A stretch of 64,000 nucleotides of DNA from Sialis fuliginosa (taxonomy: Eukaryota > Arthropoda > Insecta > Megaloptera > Sialidae). The notes beneath the pieces were generated by a model. The model worked only from the letters and a program-made list of their open reading frames with translations. It ran no database searches and was not told where the DNA came from. Each line of letters begins with the position of its first letter. The first letter of the stretch is position 1. Below are positions 31,901 through 42,717 of the stretch, in pieces. Location of the stretch: NCBI GenBank assembly GCA_961205875.1, contig OY540822.1, positions 5,086,501 through 5,150,500 of the forward strand, in the 5' to 3' direction. Position numbers and translations under genes: made by a program.

Positions 31901-34900
31901 TGGGCAGAACTTATGCAAAGCGAAATATTCCCACCCTACAGCATAACAAGTATTCTGGCCACATATGATTTCACAGTGTATAAAGCACTATTCAATTTCA
32001 AAAACAATTGTAAGATCGACTTATGATAACAGTCAGCTCAAATAGTGTAATACTATCCTGTGCGAGGGTTTGGCCGTACCCAGTCTCGGGACGGGGCGGG
32101 GTAGAACTCGTACGCGCTCGGACAGGAGGTATAGATTAAGATAGAGTAGAACCTATTGTATAGCCCCTAGGAAAGAACCTGTGGTCCTCTGGGCTTCGTG
32201 AATGTAACCTGCCCTGATCGCCCCGGGGCATATCCCAATCCCACCAGTCATCCACGTTTGGTGTAGGCTGTGATGTCAAATATACAAAACAACTGGCTGT
32301 ATATGAATAACTAGCTGATACCCGCGGCTTCGCTCGCGTGGATTTTGAAACTAATTACAAACTTGCATACGTGACATGGGGTGAAATATTTAATTTTTCC
32401 GTTATTTGTTTTTTATTGACTATACAAAATCGTAAATATCTCGGTTCCAATGCAAGGGTTGTTTTCCCCCCTAAAACCTCCTCCCCTGAAGTATTTTCCC
32501 CGCCGGATTGAATGAAGCTAATTACAACCCTCCATTCGTGATAGGGGATGAAATATTAAATAATGATTTATTTTTATTCATTACCTACACAAAATCGTAA
32601 ATATATCGGAACTTAGTTAAAAATTACAGAAACCCAACCCCATGTCGCCCCCGCCATTAGGGGTTGAATGCCGAAATTTGTATTTTTATTGAAGACTGTT
32701 TTGCTCGCATTCACCTTTATCACTTAAGCAGCTATGCAGATAAAAACCCACCCTCGTTACGCTATTAGGGGTTAAATGTCGAAATTATAATTTTAATTGA
32801 ATACTATCTTGTCCAAATTTACCTTAATATCATAAACAGTTACGTAGATAAATAGATAAATATATCAAAATTTAAAAAAGTTAACACCTCCCCCCCCCAA
32901 CCCTTAGGGGTTGCTTTTTCGAAAATGTTATTTTTCTTGTAGATTATTTGTGCAAAGTTTCATTCGAGTGAATACAAACAAAAATCTCAAAGAAATTTTT
33001 CCACCCTCTTGCAACCTTTTAGGGGTTGAATTTTGGGAAACGCTGAAACACGTGTTTCATTGTTTGTATTGTAGGGTATTTATTTTAAGTTTCAAGTAAA
33101 TCCAATCAAAAAATATTTTTCCTATACAAACTTATCCACCCCCATGCATCCCCTTAAGGGTTTAATTTTGGAAAATGCTGAAATACATGTTTCATTGTTT
33201 GTATTGAAGAGCATTTATTTTAAGTTGCAAGTAAATCCGACCAAAAAATATTTTTTCCCATACAAACTTTTAACCCTCTTTTACCATCTTAGGGGTTGAT
33301 TATCAAAAAATCCTTTCTTAGTGGGTGGTTACGTCATAAAAGGAAGACACCCTTAAAATTTCCCGTTTCTAGGACCAGGGGTTTCGGCTGGGCGATGATG
33401 AATCAGTCAGTCAGGACATGTTATTATAACATACATATGTATATAGATTAAAGCCAAAAAAAAAGTATATTATCATAGCAACTGCTTTAAACTGTTTCAA
33501 ATTTGACGATTCTTTCTTTTATATCGTAGTAATTATCATTTTGTAATCATTAGCAAGTGTCTATCATTGCGTGCTCATTACTGGTTTTACCTTTACCATT
33601 ACTGGAGATAAAACATGAACAAAATAAAAGTCTATAATTTAAAAAAACAAACTATATTTGCGGATCTTTGTAGTTAAATTGATTAAATAGTTACTTGTTT
33701 TATTAGTAACATGAGTTCATGATAATTAAAAAAAAACAAGCCCATTAATAAAAAACAACAACGAAAACTTGCTCTTATAACGGCCATAACTTGTTTTTCA
33801 GGTGGTCTGTTGAGTGAGTCTGGTTATACAAAATGGGCCCCAGGTCGACCTGTTAGAAGTGCCGAACGAAACTGTGGTGCAATGTATTCTAATGGCTGGA
33901 GAGACTCAGGAACCCCAAGGACTACATACCACTACACACTGAAGGAGTATACTCTATTCCTTGTAGCTGTGGGGTCGTGTATATCGGCCAAACTGGACGT
34001 ACTATAGGGACACGGGTGCAAGAGCATGCCAGACAGACACGTCTAAAACAATTAGACAAATCTGCGTTGGCAGAGCATGCGCACACGCAGAACCATAGTA
34101 TCCGTTTCGACGAAACCGAGGTCCTAGCGAAAACATCCCGCTATTACCCCCGCATTGTCCGAGAATCGATCGAGATTCTCAAAAACAATAATAATATTAA
34201 CAGAGACGACGGATATCCACTCAGCAGCGCCTGGCGACATCTGTTCACCAGGCCACCCCCTCCAGCTGAGACCGGTGTACGACACGAGGGCACAGGCTCG
34301 AGCGCGCACCAATCAGGTGCGTCCGAGTCACCACTGACCGCTGCCCGAACTAGTATTTAACGAGTGCGGACCCTTGCCTCCGTTGCACTTTTAGAAGAGC
34401 CCTGAAGATGTCCACTGAATTGTGTGACGAAACGTTGGCCGATAACACGACCAAACCGACGCGGCTTACACCCAGAAGCCTCAAGACTTGTATTCTACAA
34501 TACAAATAATGAAAAATGTATTTCAGTATTTTTGTTGTTATAAGTGCCTAAACAGCCATAGGGGTGAAAAGCGAAAACCACCCTCAAAATTTGAATTTTA
34601 AATACTTATAAATAAGTCTATAATTCATGCTGCCTCGGAAACAAATGCAATTAAATTTAAACTGTCAGATTAGTTATTATAAAAACAAATGCAATTTAAT
34701 TCAAATTGTCAAATTAGTTATTCTAAAAATGTGTTATATTATTGACATTAGGATATTAGAAAACAAATATTCATAATACAAAGATGAGTTTTATTCCTAA
34801 CCATTTCCATTAAAAATTTTCATATACATATTAAAAAAAATATTCACATAAACTATACGGAAACATTAAATAATCAGTATTTATAATCATACCGTGTTGG

Positions 34901-35571
34901 GAAGTTGATTGTGTGGACCTAAAAGGTCACATTCCACCCCAAGCTTGTTTTATAGTTAGTGTTATTACACATTTAATATATGTTAGCACATAGTATGTAA
35001 TTATAATTAATAATTATATTATTAATTATATATATAAATAATTAATTATAATTATGTATAATTAATAACAATTAATTATTCAATTTAAAAAATCATAAAA
35101 CAAATTTGCAAAAAAAAGTAGATAATATTTTTCTATAAATAATTTTCAATAATAAATACGTTATATAATTAACTAAAGTACATAACAAAGTGATTTTAAT
35201 ATTTCTATTAGTAATTAGATAATCAAAAATTACATAATGTATTATCAAAAATACGTAGTACCTTAAAATTTACCCAAGGTATATAAAGACCAAAAAATTA
35301 CCAAAAAAATATTGCATATCATAAAAATTATAATTAAAATAATAATTATCTATTCTTCTTATTTACTATCATTTTCGTCCATATTATCGTTAAAAATATG
35401 TTTCTATAAATTACAGATTGTACATAATAAATTTAAATGAATTATAACAATTAATAACTTACAAAAATTACTCGACATTTGTTGTTGTCGTTGTTGTCTA
35501 ACCGGGGCTTGTCTAGCTGTACTATAATCTAACATGGCCTCCAAAAATCCGCCTTCTTCAATTTCAGCCAT
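28800..35571 (-). CDS. Mec2: Stomatin/Mec2-like band-7 (SPFH) protein, six of probably seven coding exons
   Basis: Coding exons on the minus strand: 35463-35571, 30238-30350, 29809-29881, 29629-29711, 29034-29293 and 28800-28980, all with GT/AG borders and matching phases; they sum to 819 nt (273 codons). The product starts [14 protein letters not shown], has a hydrophobic hairpin ([20 protein letters not shown], about 51-70), then the SPFH/band-7 domain: [63 protein letters not shown], and the coiled Ala/Glu-rich [16 protein letters not shown] segment ending ALQLRYLQ. Stomatins sit on the inner membrane face, oligomerise in cholesterol-rich membrane and modulate ion channels; the insect Mec2 clade fits best. 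The last exon (usual ending near AEKNSTI..PLP) is not in sight. Intron 1 is 5.1 kb and full of transposon and lectin fragments. Paralog-level naming is tentative. Confidence 0.88.
29034..29293 (-). CDS. Mec2: Stomatin coding exon 5
   Basis: The longest exon, 86 codons: [20 protein letters not shown] through [17 protein letters not shown] partial tandem copy of its 5' edge lies 168 bp upstream in the gene's direction. Confidence 0.93.
29436..29560 (-). repeat. Partial tandem duplication of the intron 4/exon 5 boundary
   Basis: About 29268-29385 recurs at 29436-29560 (168-bp offset). The copy holds about 25 nt of exon 5 with a working-looking acceptor TTTCCAG, then changes to intron sequence. 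No full exon follows. Confidence 0.75.
29629..29711 (-). CDS. Mec2: Stomatin coding exon 4
   Basis: Encodes [20 protein letters not shown] to PPQE; acceptor TTTCAG, donor GTCAGT. Confidence 0.92.
29809..29881 (-). CDS. Mec2: Stomatin coding exon 3
   Basis: Encodes [20 protein letters not shown] and KGP, the start of the band-7 domain; donor GTGAGT. Confidence 0.92.
30238..30350 (-). CDS. Mec2: Stomatin coding exon 2 (membrane hairpin)
   Basis: Acceptor TTATAG, donor GTTAGT. Encodes [19 protein letters not shown] and the rest of the membrane-inserted segment. Confidence 0.85.
30400..30930 (+). repeat. Copy of lectin intron sequence inside stomatin intron 1
   Basis: Starts with the last bases of lectin exon A and its donor (ACTGTTTTAGGTAAATAACC) and then follows the 1937-3100 intron in order, with large deletions. 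Orientation is plus, opposite to stomatin. Confidence 0.65.
31105..32300 (+). pseudogene. RNase H-bearing non-LTR retrotransposon, 3' fragment
   Basis: 5'-truncated. RNase H motifs: [17 protein letters not shown] (Asp), [13 protein letters not shown] (Glu), ICTDSLSLL (Asp) and [18 protein letters not shown] frameshift near 31680 leads to the C-terminal Cys/His part [18 protein letters not shown] at 31730-32026. The 3' UTR (CCTGCCCTGAT..CCCC.GGGCA, TCATCCACGTT) matches that of the element at 43187-47470, so both are one family of the I/R1-like group. It lies inside stomatin intron 1. Confidence 0.8.
32311..33451. repeat. Dispersed repeat starting TAGCTGATACCCGCGG
   Basis: Begins TAGCTGATACCCGCGGCTTC and ends near GTCAGGACATG...ATGTATATAGATTA, like 61827-62433. 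Inside are repeated units with CCCCTTAGGGGTTGAAT-type text. No coding capacity. This is a widespread insect repeat type of uncertain class. Confidence 0.65.
33680..33897 (+). pseudogene. Copy of lectin exon B with its upstream intron, broken by Penelope
   Basis: After TTTTTCAG the exon starts at 33802 and reads [20 protein letters not shown] and [11 protein letters not shown], nearly the same as the intact exon B. At 33897 it changes abruptly to Penelope sequence, losing the final Cys and stop. Sequence before it (33680-33801) matches 360-480, not the intron before the intact exon B. Confidence 0.85.
33898..34490 (+). mobile_element. Penelope-like element, 3' fragment with GIY-YIG endonuclease
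   Basis: One frame from 33898 to 34360 reads [20 protein letters not shown] then [20 protein letters not shown] (the GIY-YIG endonuclease core: GVYxIPC, YIGQTGR, R, EH), [12 protein letters not shown] and [14 protein letters not shown], typical for the C-terminal end of Penelope reverse transcriptase. The 5' reverse transcriptase part is missing. The tail 34390-34490 contains CTGAAGATGTCCACTG and GACGAAACGTTGG and ends with CACCCAGAAGCCTCAAGACT, shared with 3433-3621 and 39953-40015. It joins lectin exon B out of frame. Confidence 0.88.
34492..34950 (+). repeat. Dispersed repeat A
   Basis: Starts TATTCTACAATACAAATAAT and ends near GGAAGTTGATTGTGTGGACC; matches 42718-43190 in the same orientation and 4080-4310 inverted. 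Confidence 0.7.
34957..35255 (+). repeat. Copy of the block at 4850-5110
   Basis: Same order of shared text (TAGTTAGTGTTATTACACAT to TATTATCAAAAATAC) with an AT-rich expansion (TAATTATA) near 35000-35070. Confidence 0.65.
35463..35571 (-). CDS. Mec2: Stomatin coding exon 1
   Basis: ATG at 35569-35571, 36 codons plus one base, donor GTAAGT. It encodes the cytoplasmic N-terminus with a Gln/Arg-rich stretch (VRQQRQQQM). The phase fits exon 2 across a 5.1-kb intron. N-terminal tails of this family vary, so the link rests on phase, position, orientation and lack of any other partner. Confidence 0.7.
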
Positions 35572-36480
35572 AATCGATCAACCACTACTTCAATACAAGT
35601 CCCTCTTCGATATAGGTACTCTATGTCTTCATCAGCTGTGTTCAAACTTATTACGTTTGTATTAAAAATTAGTTTTCATCAGTTGTCAAAATTTGTTGGT
35701 TTCCCAAACACATACATTCCTAATCTAAGCCCCAGCTATTTTTAGAGTCGCGTCTATGTGGTGGGCGCGTCTGTCTCTCTGTGTGTGCGTGTATGCGTGT
35801 AACATTTTTTTTTTGTTTATCTCGGTCTCTATCTAACTTATACAATAGACTAGCACCCTTTAATGCTCGAAGTTTATTACCAAGGGTCTCGACATTTAAA
35901 TGTTGTATCGTATTATTACAGAACAGAATCGAGTATAATACATTTAATATAATATTAATATATTATTCAATTAAAGGGATTTTATTTTTTCTGTATTATG
36001 TTTTTACATAGTATATTATTATACATTTTATTATGATTGATGAAAAAATTAAAATTATACAGGCTGGTCCGATTTGGAATGCAGATATTTTAAAAGCTGA
36101 TTCCTTGGCTCATTGTGAGTAAAACATTGTACAGGGAGGTGGGGTCTATCTTCAACACCCTCTGAGCTACAGGCTGTTTAAAAACTTCCTTCAGAGTAGT
36201 AGTTACAAACAAAGATTATCTCATAACTTCCGAAGTAACATAACTAGAGCAACCACAATGCGTCAGTTTCATAGGTAATTAACTAACGTATTTTTCAGTA
36301 TTAGCGTTATTGCTAATCGTGATTACAGTTCCGAGTTATTGCTCATCAAAGAAAAAAATATGTTTATTTTTTTGAAAATTTTTATGAAAATTACAATTTA
36401 CAAAAGTACCTATAATATGTGGTAGTTTTTATCATTATTTTGGTGTGTCATAATGTTACCTACAATTAAATGAAACAGTC
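35572..36480. promoter_or_regulatory. Stomatin 5' flank
   Basis: The gene's transcription start must be in or beyond this stretch. No convincing TATA box or CpG-like patch is seen; a TG-rich microsatellite-like stretch lies at 35772-35800. Open frames here are short and chance-like. Confidence 0.3.
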
Positions 36481-36489
36481 ATAATTTTT

Positions 36490-36830
36490 GTATTTCAAAA
36501 TATTTAACTGTCAAAAATCATCCAATTGTTCGAAAAAATATTTGAAAGAGACGTGATCAATATTGAAACCGTAAATTAGAGAATTCTGTATTCCATGGCT
36601 AAGTACTATGTTTTTACTTTTTATATACCTAAATGACAGTTATATGCTGTGACATTAAGGAACAAAACACGACTTGATAAAGATTTTTTTAGTCTTTTGA
36701 TGTTAAATCTTAGATTTTCATAAAATATTAATAGCCACAATACTGCACAGAAATATTATCTTACTATTGGTAAAAACTGCATTGGTTCAATAATTTACAA
36801 GTTTATAAGCCTCATACATGCATTTCTATG
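36490..36830 (+). repeat. Copy of the block at 1120-1500
   Basis: Shares AAAGAGACGTGATCA, CCATGGCTA, ACCTAAATGACAGTT and AACACGACTTGATAAAGA in the same order. Confidence 0.6.
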
Positions 36831-38057
36831 TATAGAGATTACAAAAAAATTGAATATCCCACGATTTTTTTTCTGGGTACGCCACTGATCATATAACATT
36901 TGGTATACACTTATACACCAAACTACTTCAAAGAAGTTGATAATATCGGACATGAGTGACAGAAAAATTTAATTAAAATTACGTAAAAAAATAATGTAAA
37001 ATGTAATCATTTTTAATAAAAAATCAATTTTAGATTTTATAATTTAGATTTATTACGTAAGACTTTGGGGAAGAAGGGAGGGGGTTACCTTATACTTACG
37101 AATCCTTACAAGAGAAGTCGAAAATTTCAAAATTCATCCTTATGAAATTAATTAACGCTCCCAAAATGTTCATTTTTTCTACTAAAATTTTTGTCTTCTG
37201 TCTGGAATTAGCCCCCCCCCCTCCCATTCATCCAGGGCCAATACCAGTTTAAAACAATATCTAAAGAATTATTTAGAAAAATAGAGAAAATATTATTTAT
37301 GGATCCTTACTTGTGGAACACCTGTATATGATATCTATTTTATAGAAATAAATTAAATTTCATATATATTTTCTTCGTTAATTTATTCCAATAATGTTTT
37401 TAATACATAGTACAAAAAATAATTACAATTTTAAATACATACATCATCATTAAAAATATAGCAGTAAAAATACAATATGGTAAACAGGGACAGTAAAAAT
37501 TTGTACGTAGATTCCTCTAATTCAGTGATACTCAAAAGTTTTTTCATTCATTCTTAAAAATATAATTTTTCTAACTACAGTTTAATATAGTAGGTACTAC
37601 ATTTATTTATGGATGAAAGTATCTCACACCCCTTTTGGATACGCCCCTGTTTACAACAACCAAATAAATTCACTAAATTATTTAAAAAAAAAATTGTATT
37701 GTTTTAAAAACACATTCCAGGTAGTAAACATTTTCATTTTTATTAGATTAAATATTTTTTTAAAATAAGTTTCATAAGTTGCTGATTTTGAATTTTTGTT
37801 CAAAAATCTTTAAGGGGTTCCCATTAAAAAAAACGAAAACGACCCCTACATGATTTCAAGACATTCACAAAAAATAATTCTGAAAACGCAAACTGATGCT
37901 CCCTTTAAACTCTCCATACATTTATCTCCATCTTGTTTTGTTTTTGAAATATTAGCTTAGGAAAATTAAGATGGAACATTATGTATATGGCAGTAACAAT
38001 GTTAATTACGTATAACCAAAATACAATACTATTATGCAGTCACAATTAGAATGGCCG
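36831..38057. other. Repeat-rich 3' flank of zinc-finger gene 1
   Basis: 37330-37740 resembles 17930-18300. No gene is seen. The polyadenylation signal of the zinc-finger gene (minus strand) would lie in the last few hundred bases but is not clear. Confidence 0.4.
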
Positions 38058-39161
38058 TTAATTATGTGTTAATAATTTATGTTTTACTAACGAAATTTTA
38101 TGTCTACAGCTATATTCACATTGATCGCATTTTAAGGGTTTTTCATTAGTATGTGTTAATTTATGGGTTAATAAATTATGCTTCTGTATACTACTATATT
38201 TACATATGTCGCATTTAAAAGGTTTTTCATTAGTATGTGTTAGTTTATGTGCTAATAAATGAAATTTCTGTTTACTACTATATTTACATTGGTCGCATTT
38301 AAAAGGACATTCATTATTATGTATTAATTTATGCCTTAACAAATTTTGTTTATGTTTACAGGTATATTCACATATATCGCATTTAAAAGGTCTTTCATTA
38401 GTATGTGTTGATTTATGTCTTAATAATGTTGATTTTTGTATACAGCTATATTCACACATGTCGCATTTAAAAGGTCTTTCATTAGTATGTAAAAATGTAT
38501 GTCTTAATAATGTTGCCTTTTCTATACAGCTATATTCGCATTGGTTGCATTTAAAAGGTTTTTCATTAGTATGTGTTAATTTATGTCTTAATAAACTTAC
38601 TTTTCGTTTACAGCTATATTCACATCTGTCGCATTTAAAAGGTCTTTGATTAGTATGTGTTAATTTATGTCTTAATAATGTTACTTTTTGTTTACAGCTA
38701 TATTCACATCGGTCACATTTAAAAGGTTTTTGATTAGTATGTGTTAATTTATGTCTTAATAAATTTGCTTTTTGTTTACAGCTATATTTACATTGGTCGC
38801 ACTTAAAAGGTATTTCATTAGAATGTGTTAATTTATGACTTAACAAATTTTGTTTCTTTTTACAACTAGACTCGCACTGATCACATTTACGTTTTTCTGA
38901 TTTTTCACTAGTTTTATGAGAACATTGTTTAGTTGAACTAGACTCGTTAATTATTTCATTATTAAAATATGTAATAATAATAAGATCTTCATTTTCTACT
39001 TGCTCGTTTTTAATTTCTGGTTCGTTTTCTTCTTTAACAACCAAGTCTCCCTGAAAACCGATCATTATCGTACTGTCACAATTTATTTTTAAAGGATCTT
39101 CGTTTTCTTGTTGTTCGATTCTAGTTTCTGGTATGTTTTCTTCTTTAACAACCAATTCTTC
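38058..39161 (-). CDS. Zinc-finger gene 1, exon 2 (finger exon)
   Basis: 367 codons plus stop. Fingers 8 and 9 have SS in place of the usual SC in the KYSSKQK and KYSSIQK stretch, but keep both zinc Cys and His pairs. Finger 10 has H-x4-H spacing (KHKLLTH). Confidence 0.92.
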   Translation of the reverse strand, partial: EELVVKEENIPETRIEQQENEDPLKINCDSTIMIGFQGDLVVKEENEPEIKNEQVENEDLIIITYFNNEIINESSSTKQCSHKTSEKSEKRKCDQCESSCKKKQNLLSHKLTHSNEIPFKCDQCKYSCKQKANLLRHKLTHTNQKPFKCDRCEYSCKQKVTLLRHKLTHTNQRPFKCDRCEYSCKRKVSLLRHKLTHTNEKPFKCNQCEYSCIEKATLLRHTFLHTNERPFKCDMCEYSCIQKSTLLRHKSTHTNERPFKCDICEYTCKHKQNLLRHKLIHNNECPFKCDQCKYSSKQKFHLLAHKLTHTNEKPFKCDICKYSSIQKHNLLTHKLTHTNEKPLKCDQCEYSCRHKISLVKHKLLTHN

Positions 39162-41467
39162 CTGAAATACGTAACTCAATACAGTAATAAAATTAATTTG
39201 ATGTAACGTTTTACAAATAATGCTAAAAAGATTATGAAAATAACTTTGGGCCAACTGCTCCTTTTAAAATTCACTTAATGCTACACACTTTTTACACATA
39301 TTGATTAATGAAGTTAATTTTTGCCCCCCGCCCCCTATTTAATTAACTTTTTTTCAACCCCTACATTATCGAAGTGAAACCGAGATAAACAGAGCTCGCG
39401 ACATACTTCCCACACAACACACTCACGTATAAGATACGTATAATTCAGGTAGATACGTTGATTTTATGTATACGGCTTGTGATATACCTAACATATACGT
39501 ACATATTACATATACAAACATCTTAAAAAATACGTATATTTAATACAGCTATTATACATATTTGGTACATACAGTATATACGAAAATTACGAGAGATAGA
39601 GAGTTACGTATTAAATATGTGTATAAAGAATGTAAAATATACGTATTATCGTATATGTCCATAATACGTATATCATTGGTTCTTAATTTACGTAAATAAT
39701 TTGTAGGTAATATTTACGTAAAAATTAAGATTATTTTTTACGAACCATAACTCTCACTAACGGCGTGATTTCACTTTAGATTAGTATATATACGGCAGTT
39801 TAGGTATTGTAATATAGGTATTAATTAGATTTATTATGAATATTAATAATAAATATGGTCCCCCAGTGTTCCAGTGGCGAATTTCTAGGTTCCGAGAGTA
39901 AGTATAGAATAAGAAGAGCATAGAAGAGAGAGAGATAAACACGACCAAACCGACGACGCGGCTAACACCCAGAAGCCAAGATATCAAGATCACCGCGGAA
40001 GCCGCAAGACTTGTACAGCAAAATTTATATTTTTTACGTATTCATTACGTATATAATACGTACATATTACGTAGATATTTACGTAAAATTTATATACATA
40101 CGACATATTTTAGCTGGACATTAAGCTCTTTTTTCAACCAAAAATATACATACAATTACATAAAATATACGTAGATACAGCAAAATGTTTGCGTAAAATA
40201 TACGTATGTTAAACGTAAGTGTGTTGTGTGGGTTATCTGTCACGGTTCCACATCGACAACAAGTTACGCATTGCAACGCGTTTAACACCTTTTCTATCAG
40301 GAATACGGGAAAAATGGTTAAGTATTTTTTGTGTAAAATATTAGTTACTATAACTTTTGTTTGAATCTTATTCTTAAATTGCACTTCGTTTCTAAATTGT
40401 AAGCGAAAAATTAACTTTTCGGGTACTTGTTAATTGTATCCCATGCGTTTTGAAAAAACTAAAATCACTAGGAACATAAAGTAATTCTAACTGTAGATAG
40501 GCAAGTCTTATGTATAATTTTATTTGATAAGCGCCAATGTGAGTAAAGTGTGTACTATTAGTTGAAATATTCATTTATATTAGATATGACATTTTAAACA
40601 TTACATATAGGTATATGTCATTGTAGTTTTGGAAAACGAAGCACTAATTAAATTTTATATAAGATGAAAGTTAAATCATTTTGATTTGTATAGAAGGTAT
40701 AACAATACATGTTTATTTAAATGTAGTTTAAGTTAGAGTAGTCCAGATAGGTTGGTTCGTTTCAGTAGGTTAGGTTAGGTTTATGAATTTCTGTTAACAC
40801 ATCGAAATACTAGAGGTGAAATATTATTATCAGTTCTGAAATACGACAATTAGAATTTTTAATTCGAGTTTCATACCTAAATATTTACCGATCGATAATA
40901 AATACGTTTCATGTAAAATTCTTGTTTTATTAATGTATAAATAATATACAGGTATAAGTATAAATACTTTAATTAGCGAGACAACTATACCCCGATCCCC
41001 CTTCAAAACGATTAAATCTTCGCCTTTTCTATCTACAGTTATACTTACTTTATTTTCCTAGTGATTTTAGTTTTTTCAAAACGCATGGGAAATAATGAAC
41101 AAGTACCACTTTTTGTTTTTCTTTATTTTTCTGGAAGTTTTAAATGTTTATAATTTCGTTTTAGTCCCGAAACATCTTAAAAAATGTTTCAATTTCAAAA
41201 AATACTTAAATATGTAACATTACAGTTTATAAAAAGATTTTATTGTTTGGGAACCTCTGTTTTCCATTTGAGCATCTGTCAAACATACTATGTGAAACCT
41301 AATCTGTTTTTACTTTTTACTAATATGTGATTCAAATTTAACTTTGTTTTCCTTACCTCATATTCCTGTTTATAACATTTAGAAAAATCATCATTGATTT
41401 CAATATCCTGTAGACAATCGATGTCTTCTATTTCTTCTTTTATATTTTCCTGTTTGACGTGAAACAT
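38058..41467 (-). CDS. C2H2 zinc-finger protein 1 (two coding exons, ten fingers)
   Basis: Exon 1 is 41357-41467 (37 codons, ATG at 41465-41467), exon 2 is 38058-39161, both in phase 0, total about 404 residues. The N-terminal third is acidic with repeated VKQEN, VKEEN motifs (MFHVKQENIKEEIEDID; ELVVKEENIP; DLVVKEENEPE). Then come ten C2H2 fingers of the form KCDQCEYSCKQKANLLRHKL followed by THTNEKPF linkers, so tandem DNA binding is expected in the nucleus. No KRAB, ZAD or BTB domain is visible. The last finger is followed at once by the stop. The paralog at 59034-61545 has the same exon structure. The 2.2-kb intron holds an 824-bp TIR element. The exon 2 frame extends upstream to an ATG at 39252, but the acceptor ATTTCAG at 39162 and the paralog favour splicing. 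Confidence 0.88.
39409..40232. mobile_element. 824-bp TIR element rich in TACGTA, in zinc-finger gene 1 intron
   Basis: CCCACACAACACACT at the left is matched by AGTGTGTTGTGTGGG at the right. Inside, TACGTA and its variants are scattered throughout. The intron of zinc-finger gene 2 keeps the empty site (GCGATATACTTATCATCTCG near 61002-61021): this copy has ...CGACATACTT | element | TTATCTGTC..., so the duplication is TT or TTA, which is compatible with PIF/Harbinger-type insertion. There is no transposase. A Penelope fragment lies inside it. Confidence 0.8.
39936..40015. mobile_element. Penelope terminal fragment
   Basis: AAACACGACCAAACCGACG to CACCCAGAAGCC and ATCACCGCGGAAG match the tail of the Penelope fragments at 3433-3621 and 34440-34490; nested in the TIR element. 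Confidence 0.75.
41357..41467 (-). CDS. Zinc-finger gene 1, exon 1
   Basis: Too short for ORF callers. It encodes MFHVKQENIKEEIEDIDCLQ and ends QEYE before donor GTAAGG. The matching exon of gene 2 differs at roughly a third of its residues, all in frame, which supports it as coding. Confidence 0.82.
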
Positions 41468-42717
41468 TTCAACACAGAATGTATCATTATTATCCCAATT
41501 GAAATATATATTACGTTCCGCGCAAGCGTTCTTTGGCTGCTTACACCGTTGCCAACTGTCCGACGAGAAATTATGATGTCATCCTTTAAAAATTATGATG
41601 TTTACAAAAAAACTATGATGTTTACAAAAAAATTATGATATTCCTCGGGTTGTAACTATTCAAACTGTTCTGATTGATTGATATTTCTTTTTACTAGTAT
41701 CACATTTCAAAAATAATTGCAAACTTACTTTAATTAATTACATAGGTACCTACATATCTTATAAATTATAAGAAAAACAATTTTAATTGAAAAATTTTAT
41801 TTAAAAATTTTAAACTACTGTTTATTATTGTAGAAAATTTAGGAAACAAATGCTAAAAATTAATATTAAAATTGTACTTTTTACATGATTTTTTTGAAAT
41901 TATACTGTATATTTTATTAGCATGATTTATTGTACACAATTTTATGACTTATCAGGGCAGTGAAATTATGATATATCATAACATAGACATAGAGAATGGA
42001 CAGTGCATTCTGTATTAACACAATGGTATAACATCTGTTCAAAAAGTGAGAGAGAGATGCAGTGTACTTTGGAATATATCTATCTCTTTTTCTAAGAATC
42101 TGATTGGTAGCTTATTACAGTTCAGGGTAGTATTTCTGTCCGATATATTTTTGTATACCTATCTATCTTGTGATTTTTGTGCAATAAGTTTTTTATTAGA
42201 AAAGTAAATAATATAAACAATAAACATACTATAATGGTTCATATTTCATAGAGGAAATAAAAAAAAAACATCAATTGATCCGATAGAAATTTGCAAAATT
42301 ATGAACTGATTTTCCGGGAAAATAACATTTTTTGCTACCAAAAATATTAAATATACCGGTTGGACCATTTTAACCTTTAATGGAGAATAACTCGACCGGT
42401 AAGTGAAATAATAAAAAAAGTTTTATACAAAAGTTGTTGGGCAACGAGGGGGACGTACGACCATGATCTTGAATTTCATTTTGACCTTGACCGTAGGGGT
42501 TATTTGAAGGCCAAATCAAATTTAGTACTTACTGAATTATTTTTCTAGTCACCTAAAGTAGAGTTTCTTATAAACCCTGTAACTTCGGGAGCAATAAATG
42601 CAAAAAGCGTCTTGACGTGATTATGATCTGAAAGAAAGGATTTTTCGAAATTCAACCCCTAAGGGGGTAAAAAGGGGAGTAGTTATTTTTGGTCGGATTT
42701 ACTTGAAACTTAGCATA
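41468..42717. other. Zinc-finger gene 1 upstream region and repeats
   Basis: 41468-41560 is the likely 5' UTR/promoter side (TTACGTTCCGCGCAAGCG at 41512; a similar GCGCATGCGC patch lies 5' of gene 2 at 61733). 42230-42720 is an arthropod-type noncoding repeat (GACCATGATCTTGAATTTCA, CCCCTAAGGGGGTAAAA). No gene is seen. Confidence 0.4.

Noticed and set aside
38458..38649. Plus-strand open frame across the zinc fingers
   Set aside because: Antisense shadow of the repeated finger codons.
40764..40781. TAGGTTAGGTTAGG, like the insect telomere repeat TTAGG
   Set aside because: Only about three units inside ordinary intergenic DNA; no telomeric context.
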